23,704 bases of DNA from a virus, in IMG/VR virus record IMGVR_UViG_3300030419_004179, positions 11,357-35,060 of that record; one strand, given 5' to 3'. Shown here in pieces: positions 6,533 through 14,969 of this stretch. The notes beneath the pieces were generated by a model. It made no database searches, had not been told where the DNA came from, and saw only the letters and a list, made by a program, of their open reading frames with translations. Numbering within the stretch: the first letter of the stretch is position 1; every line of letters starts with the position of its first letter. The translations under genes and the position numbers were made by a program.

Positions 6533-7896
6533 TGAAAAAATTTATGTTAATATGTGCACCAGTTACATCAAGGAGTGGTTATGGTAATCACAGTAGAGAT
6601 TTAGCTAAATGTTTTATTGACTCTGAAAAATATGATGTAAAAATAATGGATGTTCCCTGGGGTTCTTGTCCAAGAAATGCTTTAGACAAAAAAAACAAAG
6701 AAGATGTAAAAATTTTAAATTGTATTTTAGAAAATCCTCAGATAAATCAACAACCTGATATCTATATTGATATCAGAATACCTAACGAGTTTGAAACTTT
6801 TGGTAAATTTAATATTGGTATAACAGCTGGTGTTGAAACAACCGCTGTTTCAGGAAAATGGATTGAGAGTTGTAACAAGATGGATTTAGTTATCGTTCCA
6901 TCAGAACATTCAAAAGCTGGGTTTGTTAATTCTGTTTATGACAAGATGCAAAATCTACCAGATGGACAACAACAAAAAGTTGGTGAATTAAAACTTGAAA
7001 AACCAATAGAAGTATTATTTGAAGGCTCTGATGAGAATGTGTGGAAAACTTTATCTAAAGAAGAAATAGATTCAGAATTTTTTGATTGGTTGAATAATGA
7101 GGTACCTGAAAAGTTTGCTTATCTTATGGTAGGACAATGGACTCAGGGTGGACATGGACAAGATAGAAAAGATATATCAAGATTAGTCAAAGTTTTTTAT
7201 GAATCATTTGCTAATAAGAAAAAACAACCAGCATTAATTTTAAAAACAAGTGGTGCTACACTTTCTGTTATTGATAAGGAAGAATGTTTACAAAAAATTA
7301 ATTTTGTTAAATCTCAATTTCCTTCAGACTGGAAGTTACCTAATATCTATTTATTACATGGAGATTTAAATGAAAAGGAAATAAATTATCTTTATAATCA
7401 TCCAAAAGTAAAATGTATGGTTTCTATGACTCATGGTGAAGGATTTGGTAGGCCATTATTAGAAGCTACGATGGTTGGACTTCCAGTTCTAGCTAGTGGT
7501 TGGAGTGGTCAGTTAGATTTTTTATCTAAAGAAGATAGTATGTTAGTTCCAGGAAAACTTGAAAATATTCCAAAATCTGCGGTATGGGATGATATACTTA
7601 TTCCAGAAAGTCAGTGGTTTGTTTGTGATGAGAGTTCTATGTACAAAGCTTTAAATTATACTTTTGTTAACCATGAGGAATTTAAATCAAAAGCTAAAAA
7701 GCTGATGAAAATAAATCAAGACAAATTTACACTAAATAAAATGGGTGAAAAATTGAATGAAATTATGGAAAAATATACTAAAGACGCTCCCCAGCAAGTT
7801 GGACTGAAACTTCCAAAATTGAAAAAGGTGGCTTCTGAGACAACAGACACTCAACAGATTAAACTTCCAAAATTAAAAAAAGTAACTGAGGAATAA
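6532..7896 (+). CDS. GT-B glycosyltransferase, GT4-like, with KLPKLKK tail (454 aa)
   Basis: A second GT4-type enzyme, paralogous in layout to its upstream neighbour. It has an N-terminal APVTSRSGYGNHSRDLAK glycine loop, a central LMVGQWTQGGHGQDRKDI segment, and MTHGEGFGRPLLEATMVGLPV around residues 300-319, containing the donor-binding E-x7-E. The last ~35 residues lie outside the GT fold and contain two copies of KLPKLKKV spaced by about ten residues. This basic tail resembles that of the next protein (KIPKLKK) and may be a docking or nucleic-acid-contact segment. No membrane segment. Start overlaps the upstream TAA by one base. Confidence 0.84.
   Translation: MKKFMLICAPVTSRSGYGNHSRDLAKCFIDSEKYDVKIMDVPWGSCPRNALDKKNKEDVKILNCILENPQINQQPDIYIDIRIPNEFETFGKFNIGITAGVETTAVSGKWIESCNKMDLVIVPSEHSKAGFVNSVYDKMQNLPDGQQQKVGELKLEKPIEVLFEGSDENVWKTLSKEEIDSEFFDWLNNEVPEKFAYLMVGQWTQGGHGQDRKDISRLVKVFYESFANKKKQPALILKTSGATLSVIDKEECLQKINFVKSQFPSDWKLPNIYLLHGDLNEKEINYLYNHPKVKCMVSMTHGEGFGRPLLEATMVGLPVLASGWSGQLDFLSKEDSMLVPGKLENIPKSAVWDDILIPESQWFVCDESSMYKALNYTFVNHEEFKSKAKKLMKINQDKFTLNKMGEKLNEIMEKYTKDAPQQVGLKLPKLKKVASETTDTQQIKLPKLKKVTEE
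7807..7874 (+). repeat. 14-bp direct repeat encoding the KLPKLKK tail
   Basis: AAACTTCCAAAATT occurs at 7807-7820 and again at 7861-7874, 54 bases apart and in the same reading frame, producing KLPKLKKV twice at the C-terminus of the second GT-B enzyme. A related stretch in the next gene, near 8382, encodes KIPKLKK. It looks like a short protein-level repeat rather than a DNA signal. Confidence 0.7.
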
Positions 7897-7898
7897 GT

Positions 7899-8417
7899 AT
7901 GAAAATAATTAGTAATTGTCCTTTGTGTAAAGAAAAATCTTTACATGTGATTGGAGAAGGTATAATGCAAACTCAACAATGTGTTAACTGTGGTTATGTT
8001 ACCTCAGAAAAATATAAATTAAATAATTCAAGTAAAGATATGCATTTAGAATATCAAAAGCTTGATGACAGTATGAAAGTATGGTCTAAAGTTAGTAATG
8101 ATAGAATTTGGTTACCAACAATAATGACTTTACCTATTGGTATGATTTATCCAGTTAGTGTGAATAGCAATGTTCCGAATCGCGTAGAAATGAAATGGGC
8201 ATTTTCAGAATTAATTGATATACCAAAAGAAGAACAAGAAAAATATCCAGATGGTGAAGGTGGTTTTTATACTAAAAAGTATGATACAGATTCTCGTAAA
8301 ATTTACAATACATTTTTAGAAGGTATATCAGTGTTAAACAGGAAAATGAAAGAACTTAATGAAAGTGCACAAGGTGGTATTAAAATACCTAAATTAAAGA
8401 AAAAAGATGGCAGATAA
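7899..8417 (+). CDS. Phage protein with N-terminal zinc ribbon and KIPKLKK tail (172 aa)
   Basis: The N-terminus has CPLC (residues 7-10) and CVNCG (about 28-32), a small zinc ribbon. A middle domain of about 110 residues includes KVWSKVSNDRIWLPTIM and a proline/valine strand region, of no family I can name. The C-terminus ends GGIKIPKLKKKDGR, matching the repeated tail of the GT-B gene directly upstream. GAGGA at 7888-7892 is six bases before the ATG. The shared tail and coupling suggest that it works with the glycosyltransferase or in the same complex. Unknown function; the residues behind the zinc-ribbon call are clear. Confidence 0.7.
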   Translation: MKIISNCPLCKEKSLHVIGEGIMQTQQCVNCGYVTSEKYKLNNSSKDMHLEYQKLDDSMKVWSKVSNDRIWLPTIMTLPIGMIYPVSVNSNVPNRVEMKWAFSELIDIPKEEQEKYPDGEGGFYTKKYDTDSRKIYNTFLEGISVLNRKMKELNESAQGGIKIPKLKKKDGR

Positions 8418-9099
8418 AAAAGTACCATATAGTTGGCCAAGAGTAAAACCTGGTAATATTATTTCATTTAGATATAAAACAAAAGCCACAGGTAAAATAA
8501 GAATGCATTCTATCTTGGTTCTTAATCCAAAATTCCCCGCTAAAGGTAAGGGAAAATCTCGATTTCATCTTATTGGTATAAAGTTAGAAGAATCTAATAT
8601 ACAACAATTAAGAATGACTAAAAGAGAACTTTTATTTTTCGAGAGGATAGGAGAGTTAAAATCAATAAGACAAGATGCCCCAACTCCTGGCTCTGGTCAA
8701 AATTTATATAGGTTTAAGATAGATCAAAGATTTATTCTAAATGATATAAGAGGTGTAAAACAAAAAGCATATGATTTGATATCAAGAAGTTTAAATATTC
8801 AAGGTAAATATAGAACTTATGATTATTTTAAAGCTAAAAGGAGTGCAGTTTATTTAGAACCAATACGAGTATATACAGAAGTAGAAGGTTCAAATCCAGA
8901 AGATATAAAAATACCAAAAGAAAGAAAAGAATTAATAAATTTACAGAGAAGATTAGAACCAAAAACTGAACAAGAATTAATAGAATTAAATAAAGATTTA
9001 AAAGAAAAAGATAAAAATAAGGGTAAACTTAGATATGAAATTAAAGCTGAACCAGGTAAAAATGAACCAATAAAACCAGAGCAAAAAGATGAAGATTAG
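8407..9099 (+). CDS. Phage protein of unknown function (230 aa)
   Basis: The first ~120 residues are beta-rich: VKPGNIISFRYKTKATGKIRM is followed by HSILVLNPKF, FHLIGIKL and a strand ending FERI, suggesting an SH3-like or KOW-like barrel. A basic helical middle follows (KQKAYDLISRSLN, YDYFKAKRSAVYLEP), then a highly charged, probably extended C-terminal third rich in Glu and Lys (from about residue 165, KIPKERKEL onward). Proteins with a similar PGxxISFxY opening are, as I recall, common in marine T4-like phages, but I cannot name the T4 counterpart. The ATG lies within the last codons of the preceding gene with a poor ribosome binding site, so coupling is likely. Confidence 0.65.
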   Translation: MADKKVPYSWPRVKPGNIISFRYKTKATGKIRMHSILVLNPKFPAKGKGKSRFHLIGIKLEESNIQQLRMTKRELLFFERIGELKSIRQDAPTPGSGQNLYRFKIDQRFILNDIRGVKQKAYDLISRSLNIQGKYRTYDYFKAKRSAVYLEPIRVYTEVEGSNPEDIKIPKERKELINLQRRLEPKTEQELIELNKDLKEKDKNKGKLRYEIKAEPGKNEPIKPEQKDED

Positions 9100-9709
9100 T
9101 TATAGTTTACTTACTCATAATGAAACAGATTCTCTATTGAAATTAATAGAGTTTTTAGTTAAACACAAAGATGAAGAAGATGAAATAGTAATTCTTGATG
9201 ATTATTCAGATAATGAAAAGACAAAAGAAATACTTGACACAATGTGTTCAATACACGAAATAAAATTTGAACAAAGACACTTGTTAAAAGATTATGGTGG
9301 ACAAAAAAATCATTTGAAAAATATGTGTAGTGGTGATTATATATTTAATCTTGATGCTGATGAGTTACCAAATAAATGGTTAATGAAAAATATCAAATCT
9401 ATATTAGCATCAAACCCAACAATAGATTTATATTGGGTGCCAAGAGTAAATACGGTTGATGGTATCACACAAGAACATATAAACAAATGGGGTTGGAATG
9501 TGAACGAAAAAGGTTGGGTAAATTTTCCTGATTATCAAGGTAGGATTTGGAGAAATCGTCCAAACATATTATGGAAGAATAAAGTACATGAAGTATTGAT
9601 GGGTTATAAAGAACATACATTTTTACCAGCAGAAGAAGAGTTTTGTTTTTATCATCCAAAAACAATAGATAAACAAGAAAAACAAAATGAGTTTTACAAT
9701 ACAATATGA
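9089..9709 (+). CDS. Family 2 glycosyltransferase (206 aa)
   Basis: A compact GT2 enzyme of the GT-A fold. It starts KISYSLLTHNE, has the first nucleotide-binding aspartates in EIVILDDYSDNEKT (around residues 32-45), the YGGQKNHLKNMCSGDYIFNLDADE block with the DxD motif at D89-A-D91-E92, and a C-terminal WKNKVHEVL segment typical of a subgroup of bacterial GT2 enzymes acting on lipopolysaccharide or capsule. It ends soon after this block, so it is near minimal length. The ATG lies in the last bases of the previous gene. Confidence 0.87.
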   Translation: MKISYSLLTHNETDSLLKLIEFLVKHKDEEDEIVILDDYSDNEKTKEILDTMCSIHEIKFEQRHLLKDYGGQKNHLKNMCSGDYIFNLDADELPNKWLMKNIKSILASNPTIDLYWVPRVNTVDGITQEHINKWGWNVNEKGWVNFPDYQGRIWRNRPNILWKNKVHEVLMGYKEHTFLPAEEEFCFYHPKTIDKQEKQNEFYNTI

Positions 9710-10434
9710 AAAATGTTTTAATATATAACATTGTTGATAATAAAAAAAGATATGATGACAATTTGTTATTTAACTATTTCAGAGCTCAAATTGATAACTC
9801 AATCAGGCTCGGTTGGAATAGAGAAGATATAATTATTGGAACAAACTTTGATTTTCAACACAATGGTGTAAAAAATATAAAACTTAAAAATGTTTGTGAG
9901 TTTAATATCTTCAATAATAAATGGTATGGGATACAAGAACTTATGTCTACTGGAAAGTTAAATGATGATTTTTGGTTTCATGACCAAGATTCTTGGCAAA
10001 TTAACAAATTTGATATGCCTGAATTTGATGGTGAAATTGGTGGCTGTACATATGTTTATACACCTGAATGGAATACATCAACTATGTTTTTTAAAAAGAC
10101 ATCACAATTTATAGTTGATTATATTGTGGAGTTTATGGAAATGAATGATAAAATAGAAGCGTATAGTGATGAGAATTATATATCTATATTGAGAAATTTT
10201 AGTGAAGTAAAAGATTATTTAACTACAATAAATAATAAATTTAATGTTGGTTTAACTCATATGGAAAAAAGATATAACGCAGCTGATAAACCTGTGTCAG
10301 TATTAGGGTTTCAGCCACATGTTGATAAATCTTGGGATGTTTTTGTAGAAGGAAAAAATAATCTAAATATAAAATTAGTTGACAACACATTAAAACTATT
10401 ATTTGAAAAATTTAAAATTGGGAGACAAAAATGA
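9706..10434 (+). CDS. Putative GT-A-like glycosyltransferase with DQD motif (242 aa)
   Basis: A 242-residue protein beginning MKNVLIYNIVDNKKRYDDNL, with an Asn/Arg-rich region and a WFHDQDSWQ segment (D93-Q-D95) placed where GT-A enzymes carry their DxD metal site. Then come a Gly-Gly-Cys-Thr strand (EIGGCTYVYTPEWNTSTMFF) and a helix with MNDKIEAYSDENYISIL, whose D and E could be the acceptor-side acids. The order agrees with a nucleotide-diphosphosugar transferase. It has no close match to a named family that I recognise, so this is fold-level. Start overlaps the preceding stop; no clear ribosome binding site is present. Confidence 0.6.
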   Translation: MKNVLIYNIVDNKKRYDDNLLFNYFRAQIDNSIRLGWNREDIIIGTNFDFQHNGVKNIKLKNVCEFNIFNNKWYGIQELMSTGKLNDDFWFHDQDSWQINKFDMPEFDGEIGGCTYVYTPEWNTSTMFFKKTSQFIVDYIVEFMEMNDKIEAYSDENYISILRNFSEVKDYLTTINNKFNVGLTHMEKRYNAADKPVSVLGFQPHVDKSWDVFVEGKNNLNIKLVDNTLKLLFEKFKIGRQK

Positions 10435-11222
10435 GTATACATACTACATCATGTGAAAATTCTTTTAGACAAATTCTTTGGAAATTTGAAGAGGGTAAAA
10501 ATTTTACCTATGCTAGATTTGGAGATGGTGATTTGTTTATGATGTTTGATAAACATCAAGAAGATTCACAAAAAGATGGAACTGTTGGAAAGTGGAATAG
10601 GTTTGTAGTGACACCCAAACTGCAAGAAGAGTTAAAGGATTCTTTTAACATTATTGATGATAATTATATGGTAGCAACAGTGATGAATCAGTCAAATAAT
10701 GAGATAGATATGGTAGGTTGTAATGACAGATTAGTTAATCATTACAATGAATCTGTTTCGAATGGCGAATTGGTTCACAGAGATTGGTTTCACCACCATT
10801 TTGTATTTATTCATAGTTTTGCAAATTATTTTAATGGGCCTTGGGGTCATCATGATTTAGGTTTTAGTGAAATGATAGAAAAATTTATTAAACCTAAAAG
10901 AGTTATGTATGTGAGTGGTTATATTTCAGATGGATTTAAAAAATTATTTGGTGATGTTAAACATTTTGTAGAGACACCAAAACAAAATTCATATGAAAAT
11001 ATAGACGATTGGTATCCGGAGTTATTAGAAAAAAGTTTTGATACTGATGTTGTATTGTTAGCAACGGGATTTAGTTCAAGAGTTGTAACTAAAAGATTGT
11101 GGAACGATAATAAAAATTTACAAGTTTTAGATTTGGGATCAATAGTGGATGGGTTGAGAAGTAGTTATAACAGATTATGGTTACAAAGATATAAAGATAC
11201 ATTTGAAAAATTTAACGATTAG
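10431..11222 (+). CDS. GT-D-fold (DUF1792-like) glycosyltransferase (263 aa)
   Basis: The N-terminal YARFGDGDLFMM (R29 to D34) resembles the RxGDGE signature of GT-D enzymes (DUF1792, the fold first described for a streptococcal adhesin glycosyltransferase); here the second acidic residue is Asp instead of Glu. The C-terminal VVLLATGFSSRVVTKRLW and LQVLDLGSIVDGL also fit, as GT-D proteins end with a Rossmann-like half giving an AxG and D-GS pattern. GGGAG at 10420-10424 lies six bases before the ATG, a good start. Placed between GT-A-type genes and a carbamoyltransferase, it is probably another sugar-addition step. Confidence 0.66.
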   Translation: MSIHTTSCENSFRQILWKFEEGKNFTYARFGDGDLFMMFDKHQEDSQKDGTVGKWNRFVVTPKLQEELKDSFNIIDDNYMVATVMNQSNNEIDMVGCNDRLVNHYNESVSNGELVHRDWFHHHFVFIHSFANYFNGPWGHHDLGFSEMIEKFIKPKRVMYVSGYISDGFKKLFGDVKHFVETPKQNSYENIDDWYPELLEKSFDTDVVLLATGFSSRVVTKRLWNDNKNLQVLDLGSIVDGLRSSYNRLWLQRYKDTFEKFND

Positions 11223-11234
11223 ATAGGAGAAAAA

Positions 11235-12884
11235 ATGAAAATAGTAGGATTTCAATCAGGACACGATGTTTCTTACGCTATTTTAGAAAATGGTGTTCCT
11301 GTGATACACGAAGAATTGGAAAGATTTACAAGAGAAAAAGAACCTTTAGGTGATGGTTTAGAATTCTTTTTTAAACAAAATCCTAATATGGATGATGTCA
11401 AACATTTTACATTTGGAAATCCTGGTGGTCGTTCAGGTAAATGGGTTGATGAATGTTACTCTCAATGGTCTCAAGATAAAATGGAAGATATGGTTTCTAA
11501 AAATAATGGTAAGTATCATATGATAGGACACCATCAATCACATGCAGCAAATGCTTTTTATTCAAGTAATTTTGAAGAGTCATTAATTATAACGATTGAT
11601 GGGGGTGGAACAGAGGAGGATGGTAGTACAACATCATTCACGGTTTGGAATGGGAAAGGAAACAAAATAGAACCTGTTAAAATTATCCCTTTGAGAGAGT
11701 TAAATATAGGTTCTCCCTGGAGAAAATATACTGGTGAAATTTTTGGATTATCAAACAAACACCCTAAAGGAAACCAAGCTGGAACAGTTATGGGTATGGC
11801 TTGTGTTGGTGAACCAAAATACACAAAAGATTTTTATGATGCATTTACTGGTCATTTGTGGCAAGTTGAATCAGGTAGAGGAAATTTTAATCCAGGAGAT
11901 TTATGTCAAGCTTACAGACCTATAGCTGACAGAAGTGAACAAGATAAATTTGACATTGCTGCTTCTCTCCAATTAGCTACTGAGAAATTGGTAAGAGAAC
12001 TTATGACACCATTTGTATCACAATCAAAAATGAAAAATTTATGCTTATCAGGTGGTGTTGCTTTAAATTCTGTTATGGTTGGTAAAATGTATGAATGGTT
12101 TGATGGTATTATAGAAAACATATATGTAGATCCAATTCCATATGATGGTGGTTTAGCTCTTGGTTCCGCTAGATATGTTTGGCATCATATTTTAGATAAT
12201 CCAAGAATAGAGTGGAAAGATAATTCATCTTCTTATTTAGGACGCACATATAATGGTGGATTGGTAAAACAATCATTAGACAATTCAACAAAAATATTAG
12301 ATGACTTAGATAAACATAATTGTAAATTAAAATACAGTGAAGCCACTGATGATGATGTTATTGAGTTATTATCCAAAGATGATAATGTTATATCAGTATT
12401 TGGTGGAGGATCTGAATCAGGTAGGAGAGCTCTTGGTAACAGAAGTATATTAGCTGACCCAAGAAGTCCGAAGATGAAAGACATAATTAATGAAAAAGTA
12501 AAACATAGACAATGGTTTAGACCATTCGCTCCTTCTATAATAAGAGAAGAGGTTAAGAATTGGTTTAAACGAGATATAGATAGTCCTTATATGAGTTTTG
12601 TTTTGGATTGGAAAGATGATATGAAAGATAAAGTTCCTGCTGTTGTTCATTTAGATGGAACTGCCAGATTACAAACTGTTACAGAAAATGATAATAAATG
12701 GTATTATAATTTTATTAAAAAGTTCGGAGAAAAAACTGGTGTACCAATTGTGTTGAATACAAGTTTCAATGACAGAGAACCTATTGTTGAAACACCAGAA
12801 CATGCTATAAATTGTTTTCTTGGGACTGATATAGATTATTTATATTTTTATGATGAAAATATACTCGTGGAGAAAGTAAGTTGA
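11235..12884 (+). CDS. O-carbamoyltransferase, TobZ/NodU/CmcH family (549 aa)
   Basis: Transfers a carbamoyl group from carbamoyl phosphate, through carbamoyl-AMP, to a hydroxyl of a sugar or other small molecule. Landmarks: N-terminal GFQSGHDVSYAILENG; HHQSHA at 99-104 with D122 (metal ligands of the TsaD/Kae1-like half); GGVALN at 273-278 and D304; GRRALGNRSILADPR near 397-410; FRPFAPS at 428-434; and LNTSFNDREPIV near the end. Length matches the family (about 550-570 aa). AGGAGA at 11225-11230 gives the gene one of the clearest ribosome binding sites here. A second, shorter homologue lies at 21795. Surrounded by glycosyltransferases, the simplest reading is sugar carbamoylation; carbamoylation of hydroxymethylated DNA bases is a known alternative in other phages. 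Confidence 0.93.
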   Translation: MKIVGFQSGHDVSYAILENGVPVIHEELERFTREKEPLGDGLEFFFKQNPNMDDVKHFTFGNPGGRSGKWVDECYSQWSQDKMEDMVSKNNGKYHMIGHHQSHAANAFYSSNFEESLIITIDGGGTEEDGSTTSFTVWNGKGNKIEPVKIIPLRELNIGSPWRKYTGEIFGLSNKHPKGNQAGTVMGMACVGEPKYTKDFYDAFTGHLWQVESGRGNFNPGDLCQAYRPIADRSEQDKFDIAASLQLATEKLVRELMTPFVSQSKMKNLCLSGGVALNSVMVGKMYEWFDGIIENIYVDPIPYDGGLALGSARYVWHHILDNPRIEWKDNSSSYLGRTYNGGLVKQSLDNSTKILDDLDKHNCKLKYSEATDDDVIELLSKDDNVISVFGGGSESGRRALGNRSILADPRSPKMKDIINEKVKHRQWFRPFAPSIIREEVKNWFKRDIDSPYMSFVLDWKDDMKDKVPAVVHLDGTARLQTVTENDNKWYYNFIKKFGEKTGVPIVLNTSFNDREPIVETPEHAINCFLGTDIDYLYFYDENILVEKVS

Positions 12885-13588
12885 GAATAGCTTTTTGTTT
12901 ATTAGGAATAGTTGGCTACACTGAAAGTCAGGGAAGAGGTAAACCGATAGATTATAGAATTGGTTACGAATATCATAAAAAACATATTTTTGATGTAAAT
13001 GATAATGTTGATGTATTCATGCACAGTTGGAGTACCGATTTTAAAAATGAATTAGTTGATATTTATAAACCAAAAAAATATAACATTGAAGAGCAAATAA
13101 CATTTGATTCCAATAATTTAAGATTACAAAGTGTTAAAAGTAGATGGTATTCTACTAAAACAGTTTTAGATTTAAAATCAGAATATGAAAAAGAAAATAA
13201 CTTTGAATATGATTTCGTAATGTTGTACAGATTTGATTCAACTTTTTTTAAACCTGTAATTTTTGATAATTACAATAATAAATTTGTTTATATATCTCAT
13301 TCCTCAAAGGAAGGATGTAAACCATATGAAGTTTCAGATGGATTAGATTGTGGTTGTTTTGATAGAGCTACAGCTAATGATCAATGGATTTTTGGAAGCT
13401 CTAAAAACATAGATACTTTTAGAGACATATACGATGTTGTTGAAGATTATGATGAAATAAGTCCCCACAAAGAATTTAAAAATCAACTTATGGATCCTAA
13501 CCTCAAACAAAAATTAAAGTTTGTTTTTTGTGGTGATGTAGACTATTCTATGATTAGAACTTGGAACAAAAATTGTGAGTATAAATAA
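12881..13588 (+). CDS. Putative glycosyltransferase, LPS-type (235 aa)
   Basis: A 235-residue protein with MRIAFCLLGIVGYTESQGRG at the N-terminus, FMHSWS (residues 47-51, the metal/sugar region in a group of surface-polysaccharide enzymes) and FVMLYRFDSTFF (R117-F-D119), followed by NDQWIFGSS. This HSW...RFD order is seen in uncharacterised bacterial and phage proteins annotated as glycosyltransferase-like. The start is TTG at 12881, overlapping the carbamoyltransferase stop (TTGA), with GGAG at 12869-12872 eight bases upstream; no better start codon lies nearby. Enzyme class inferred; donor unknown. Confidence 0.6.
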   Translation: MRIAFCLLGIVGYTESQGRGKPIDYRIGYEYHKKHIFDVNDNVDVFMHSWSTDFKNELVDIYKPKKYNIEEQITFDSNNLRLQSVKSRWYSTKTVLDLKSEYEKENNFEYDFVMLYRFDSTFFKPVIFDNYNNKFVYISHSSKEGCKPYEVSDGLDCGCFDRATANDQWIFGSSKNIDTFRDIYDVVEDYDEISPHKEFKNQLMDPNLKQKLKFVFCGDVDYSMIRTWNKNCEYK

Positions 13589-14310
13589 TGAACATCTACA
13601 TATCAACATCAGATAAATATTTACATGTATTGAAACCATTTTCTTATCTTTTTAATAAATTTTGGTCAGATAAACAAAAAGTTATTATTTTAGGATATAA
13701 ACATCCTAATTTTGATTTACCTGAAAATTTTGAGTTTGTATCTATGGGAGAACAAAAAGGATTAAATTTTTGGGCTGAAGATTTATACAATTATATATCA
13801 TCAATAGAAGATGAATATTTTATATATTCTATGGAAGACCATTTTATTTTAGATTATGTTAATTTTCACACATTAATTAAACTTAAAAAATATATCAATA
13901 AAGATGTTGGAAGAATTAGTTTGTCAACTCAACTTGCTAATAAAAATCACAATGTGTTGGAAAGTTTTGGTGATACTCATATCATAGAATCACACCACTC
14001 AATTCAGTATAGGTTATGTACCCAATGGTCAATTTGGAATAAAAATTTTATGTTAAAATACTTAAAACAAGGTATGTCTCCGTATGATTTTGAATTACAA
14101 GGATTTGAAAATTCAATGGATGATGAATATAAAATATTAGGATTCAAGGGGGAATCAGTACTAAAACATGCAGATGCTATAAGAGCTAGTAAAGATGGAA
14201 AATTAGATGAATATAATTTTAATGCTATAGTTTGGGATTATAAAAAAAATGAGTTGGATATATTAAAAAAACCTGTTATATTAGATATGAAAGAAAAAGG
14301 GATTATTTAA
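13588..14310 (+). CDS. Putative GT-A-like glycosyltransferase (240 aa)
   Basis: Begins MNIYISTSDKYLHVLKPFSY, then a strand ending YFIYSMEDHFIL with E83-D84 at the position of the GT-A acidic motif. RLCTQWSIWNKNFMLKYLKQ and MSPYDFELQGFE follow; the latter is a W/F-x-E-like acceptor-side motif shared by a group of capsule and LPS glycosyltransferases. Start ATG overlaps the preceding TAA; no ribosome binding site is evident, so coupling is expected. Very AT-rich even by local standards. The assignment rests on motif order rather than a named family. Confidence 0.58.
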   Translation: MNIYISTSDKYLHVLKPFSYLFNKFWSDKQKVIILGYKHPNFDLPENFEFVSMGEQKGLNFWAEDLYNYISSIEDEYFIYSMEDHFILDYVNFHTLIKLKKYINKDVGRISLSTQLANKNHNVLESFGDTHIIESHHSIQYRLCTQWSIWNKNFMLKYLKQGMSPYDFELQGFENSMDDEYKILGFKGESVLKHADAIRASKDGKLDEYNFNAIVWDYKKNELDILKKPVILDMKEKGII

Positions 14311-14969
14311 TGAAATTTACTTTTGGAATAATTACTTCGTCAATAGTTCCTAATAAGGTAATTGAATCTATTGTAAATCAAAACATACCTGAATATGAAA
14401 TAATAATTGTTGGTGGTGATAATGAGTATAAAAATTATGATGTAAATCATTTTCATTTTGATGAGACAAGTGGAAAATTTACTGCTAAAAAAAATGGTAT
14501 AACTAGACACGCAAAATATGAAAACATTGTTTATATGCACGACTATTATTTTTTAAAAGAAAATTGGTATGAAGGGTTTAAAGAATTTGGAAATGATTGG
14601 GATATATGTATGAATATTATTTTAAATCAAGATAACTCAAGGTTTAGAGATTGGATAATATGTTATGACAGAGATTTAGAGTCGAGAGATTTTTCATTAG
14701 ATGAAGTTAGAAAAGGAAGACCTACAAGATATTTACCACCATATAATTATAACAAAACAAAAAATATGTACATATCGGGTGGTTATTGGGTAGCAAAAAA
14801 ATATGTGATGGAAGAGGAGAGATTGGATGAGAACTTGGGTTGGGGTGAAGCAGAAGACTATGAATGGTCTGAAAGAGTTTTGTGGAATGAAAAATATAGA
14901 TATAAGATGAACATTCACTCTACTGTTCAGACATTAAAAGATAAAAGACTTTCGGCGGAGATTTTATGA
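14310..14969 (+). CDS. GT2-like glycosyltransferase (219 aa)
   Basis: GT-A-type enzyme: N-terminal KFTFGIITSSI and EYEIIIVGGDN (the first nucleotide-binding loop), then ENIVYMHDYYFLKENWYEGF where H77-D78-Y replaces the usual DxD, and a well-conserved MYISGGYWVAKKYVM followed by GWGEAEDYEWSERV (around 184-197) as the acceptor/catalytic ED motif. Length is minimal for the family. The degenerate DxD could mean altered metal use. A weak AAGGG about nine bases upstream and overlap with the preceding stop mark the start. One of at least five GT-A-type genes in the cluster. Confidence 0.76.
   Translation: MKFTFGIITSSIVPNKVIESIVNQNIPEYEIIIVGGDNEYKNYDVNHFHFDETSGKFTAKKNGITRHAKYENIVYMHDYYFLKENWYEGFKEFGNDWDICMNIILNQDNSRFRDWIICYDRDLESRDFSLDEVRKGRPTRYLPPYNYNKTKNMYISGGYWVAKKYVMEEERLDENLGWGEAEDYEWSERVLWNEKYRYKMNIHSTVQTLKDKRLSAEIL

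Noticed and set aside
11558-12650. Several - strand ORFs opposite the first carbamoyltransferase
   Set aside because: Antisense shadows of a well-supported gene, low-complexity Ile/Ser/Phe-rich products, and no other - strand genes in the window.
13580-13587. TATAAATA, identical to the T4 late-promoter -10 box
   Set aside because: It is the end of a coding sequence (Glu-Tyr-Lys-stop) directly touching the next ATG, leaving no room for a transcript leader; likely by codon composition.
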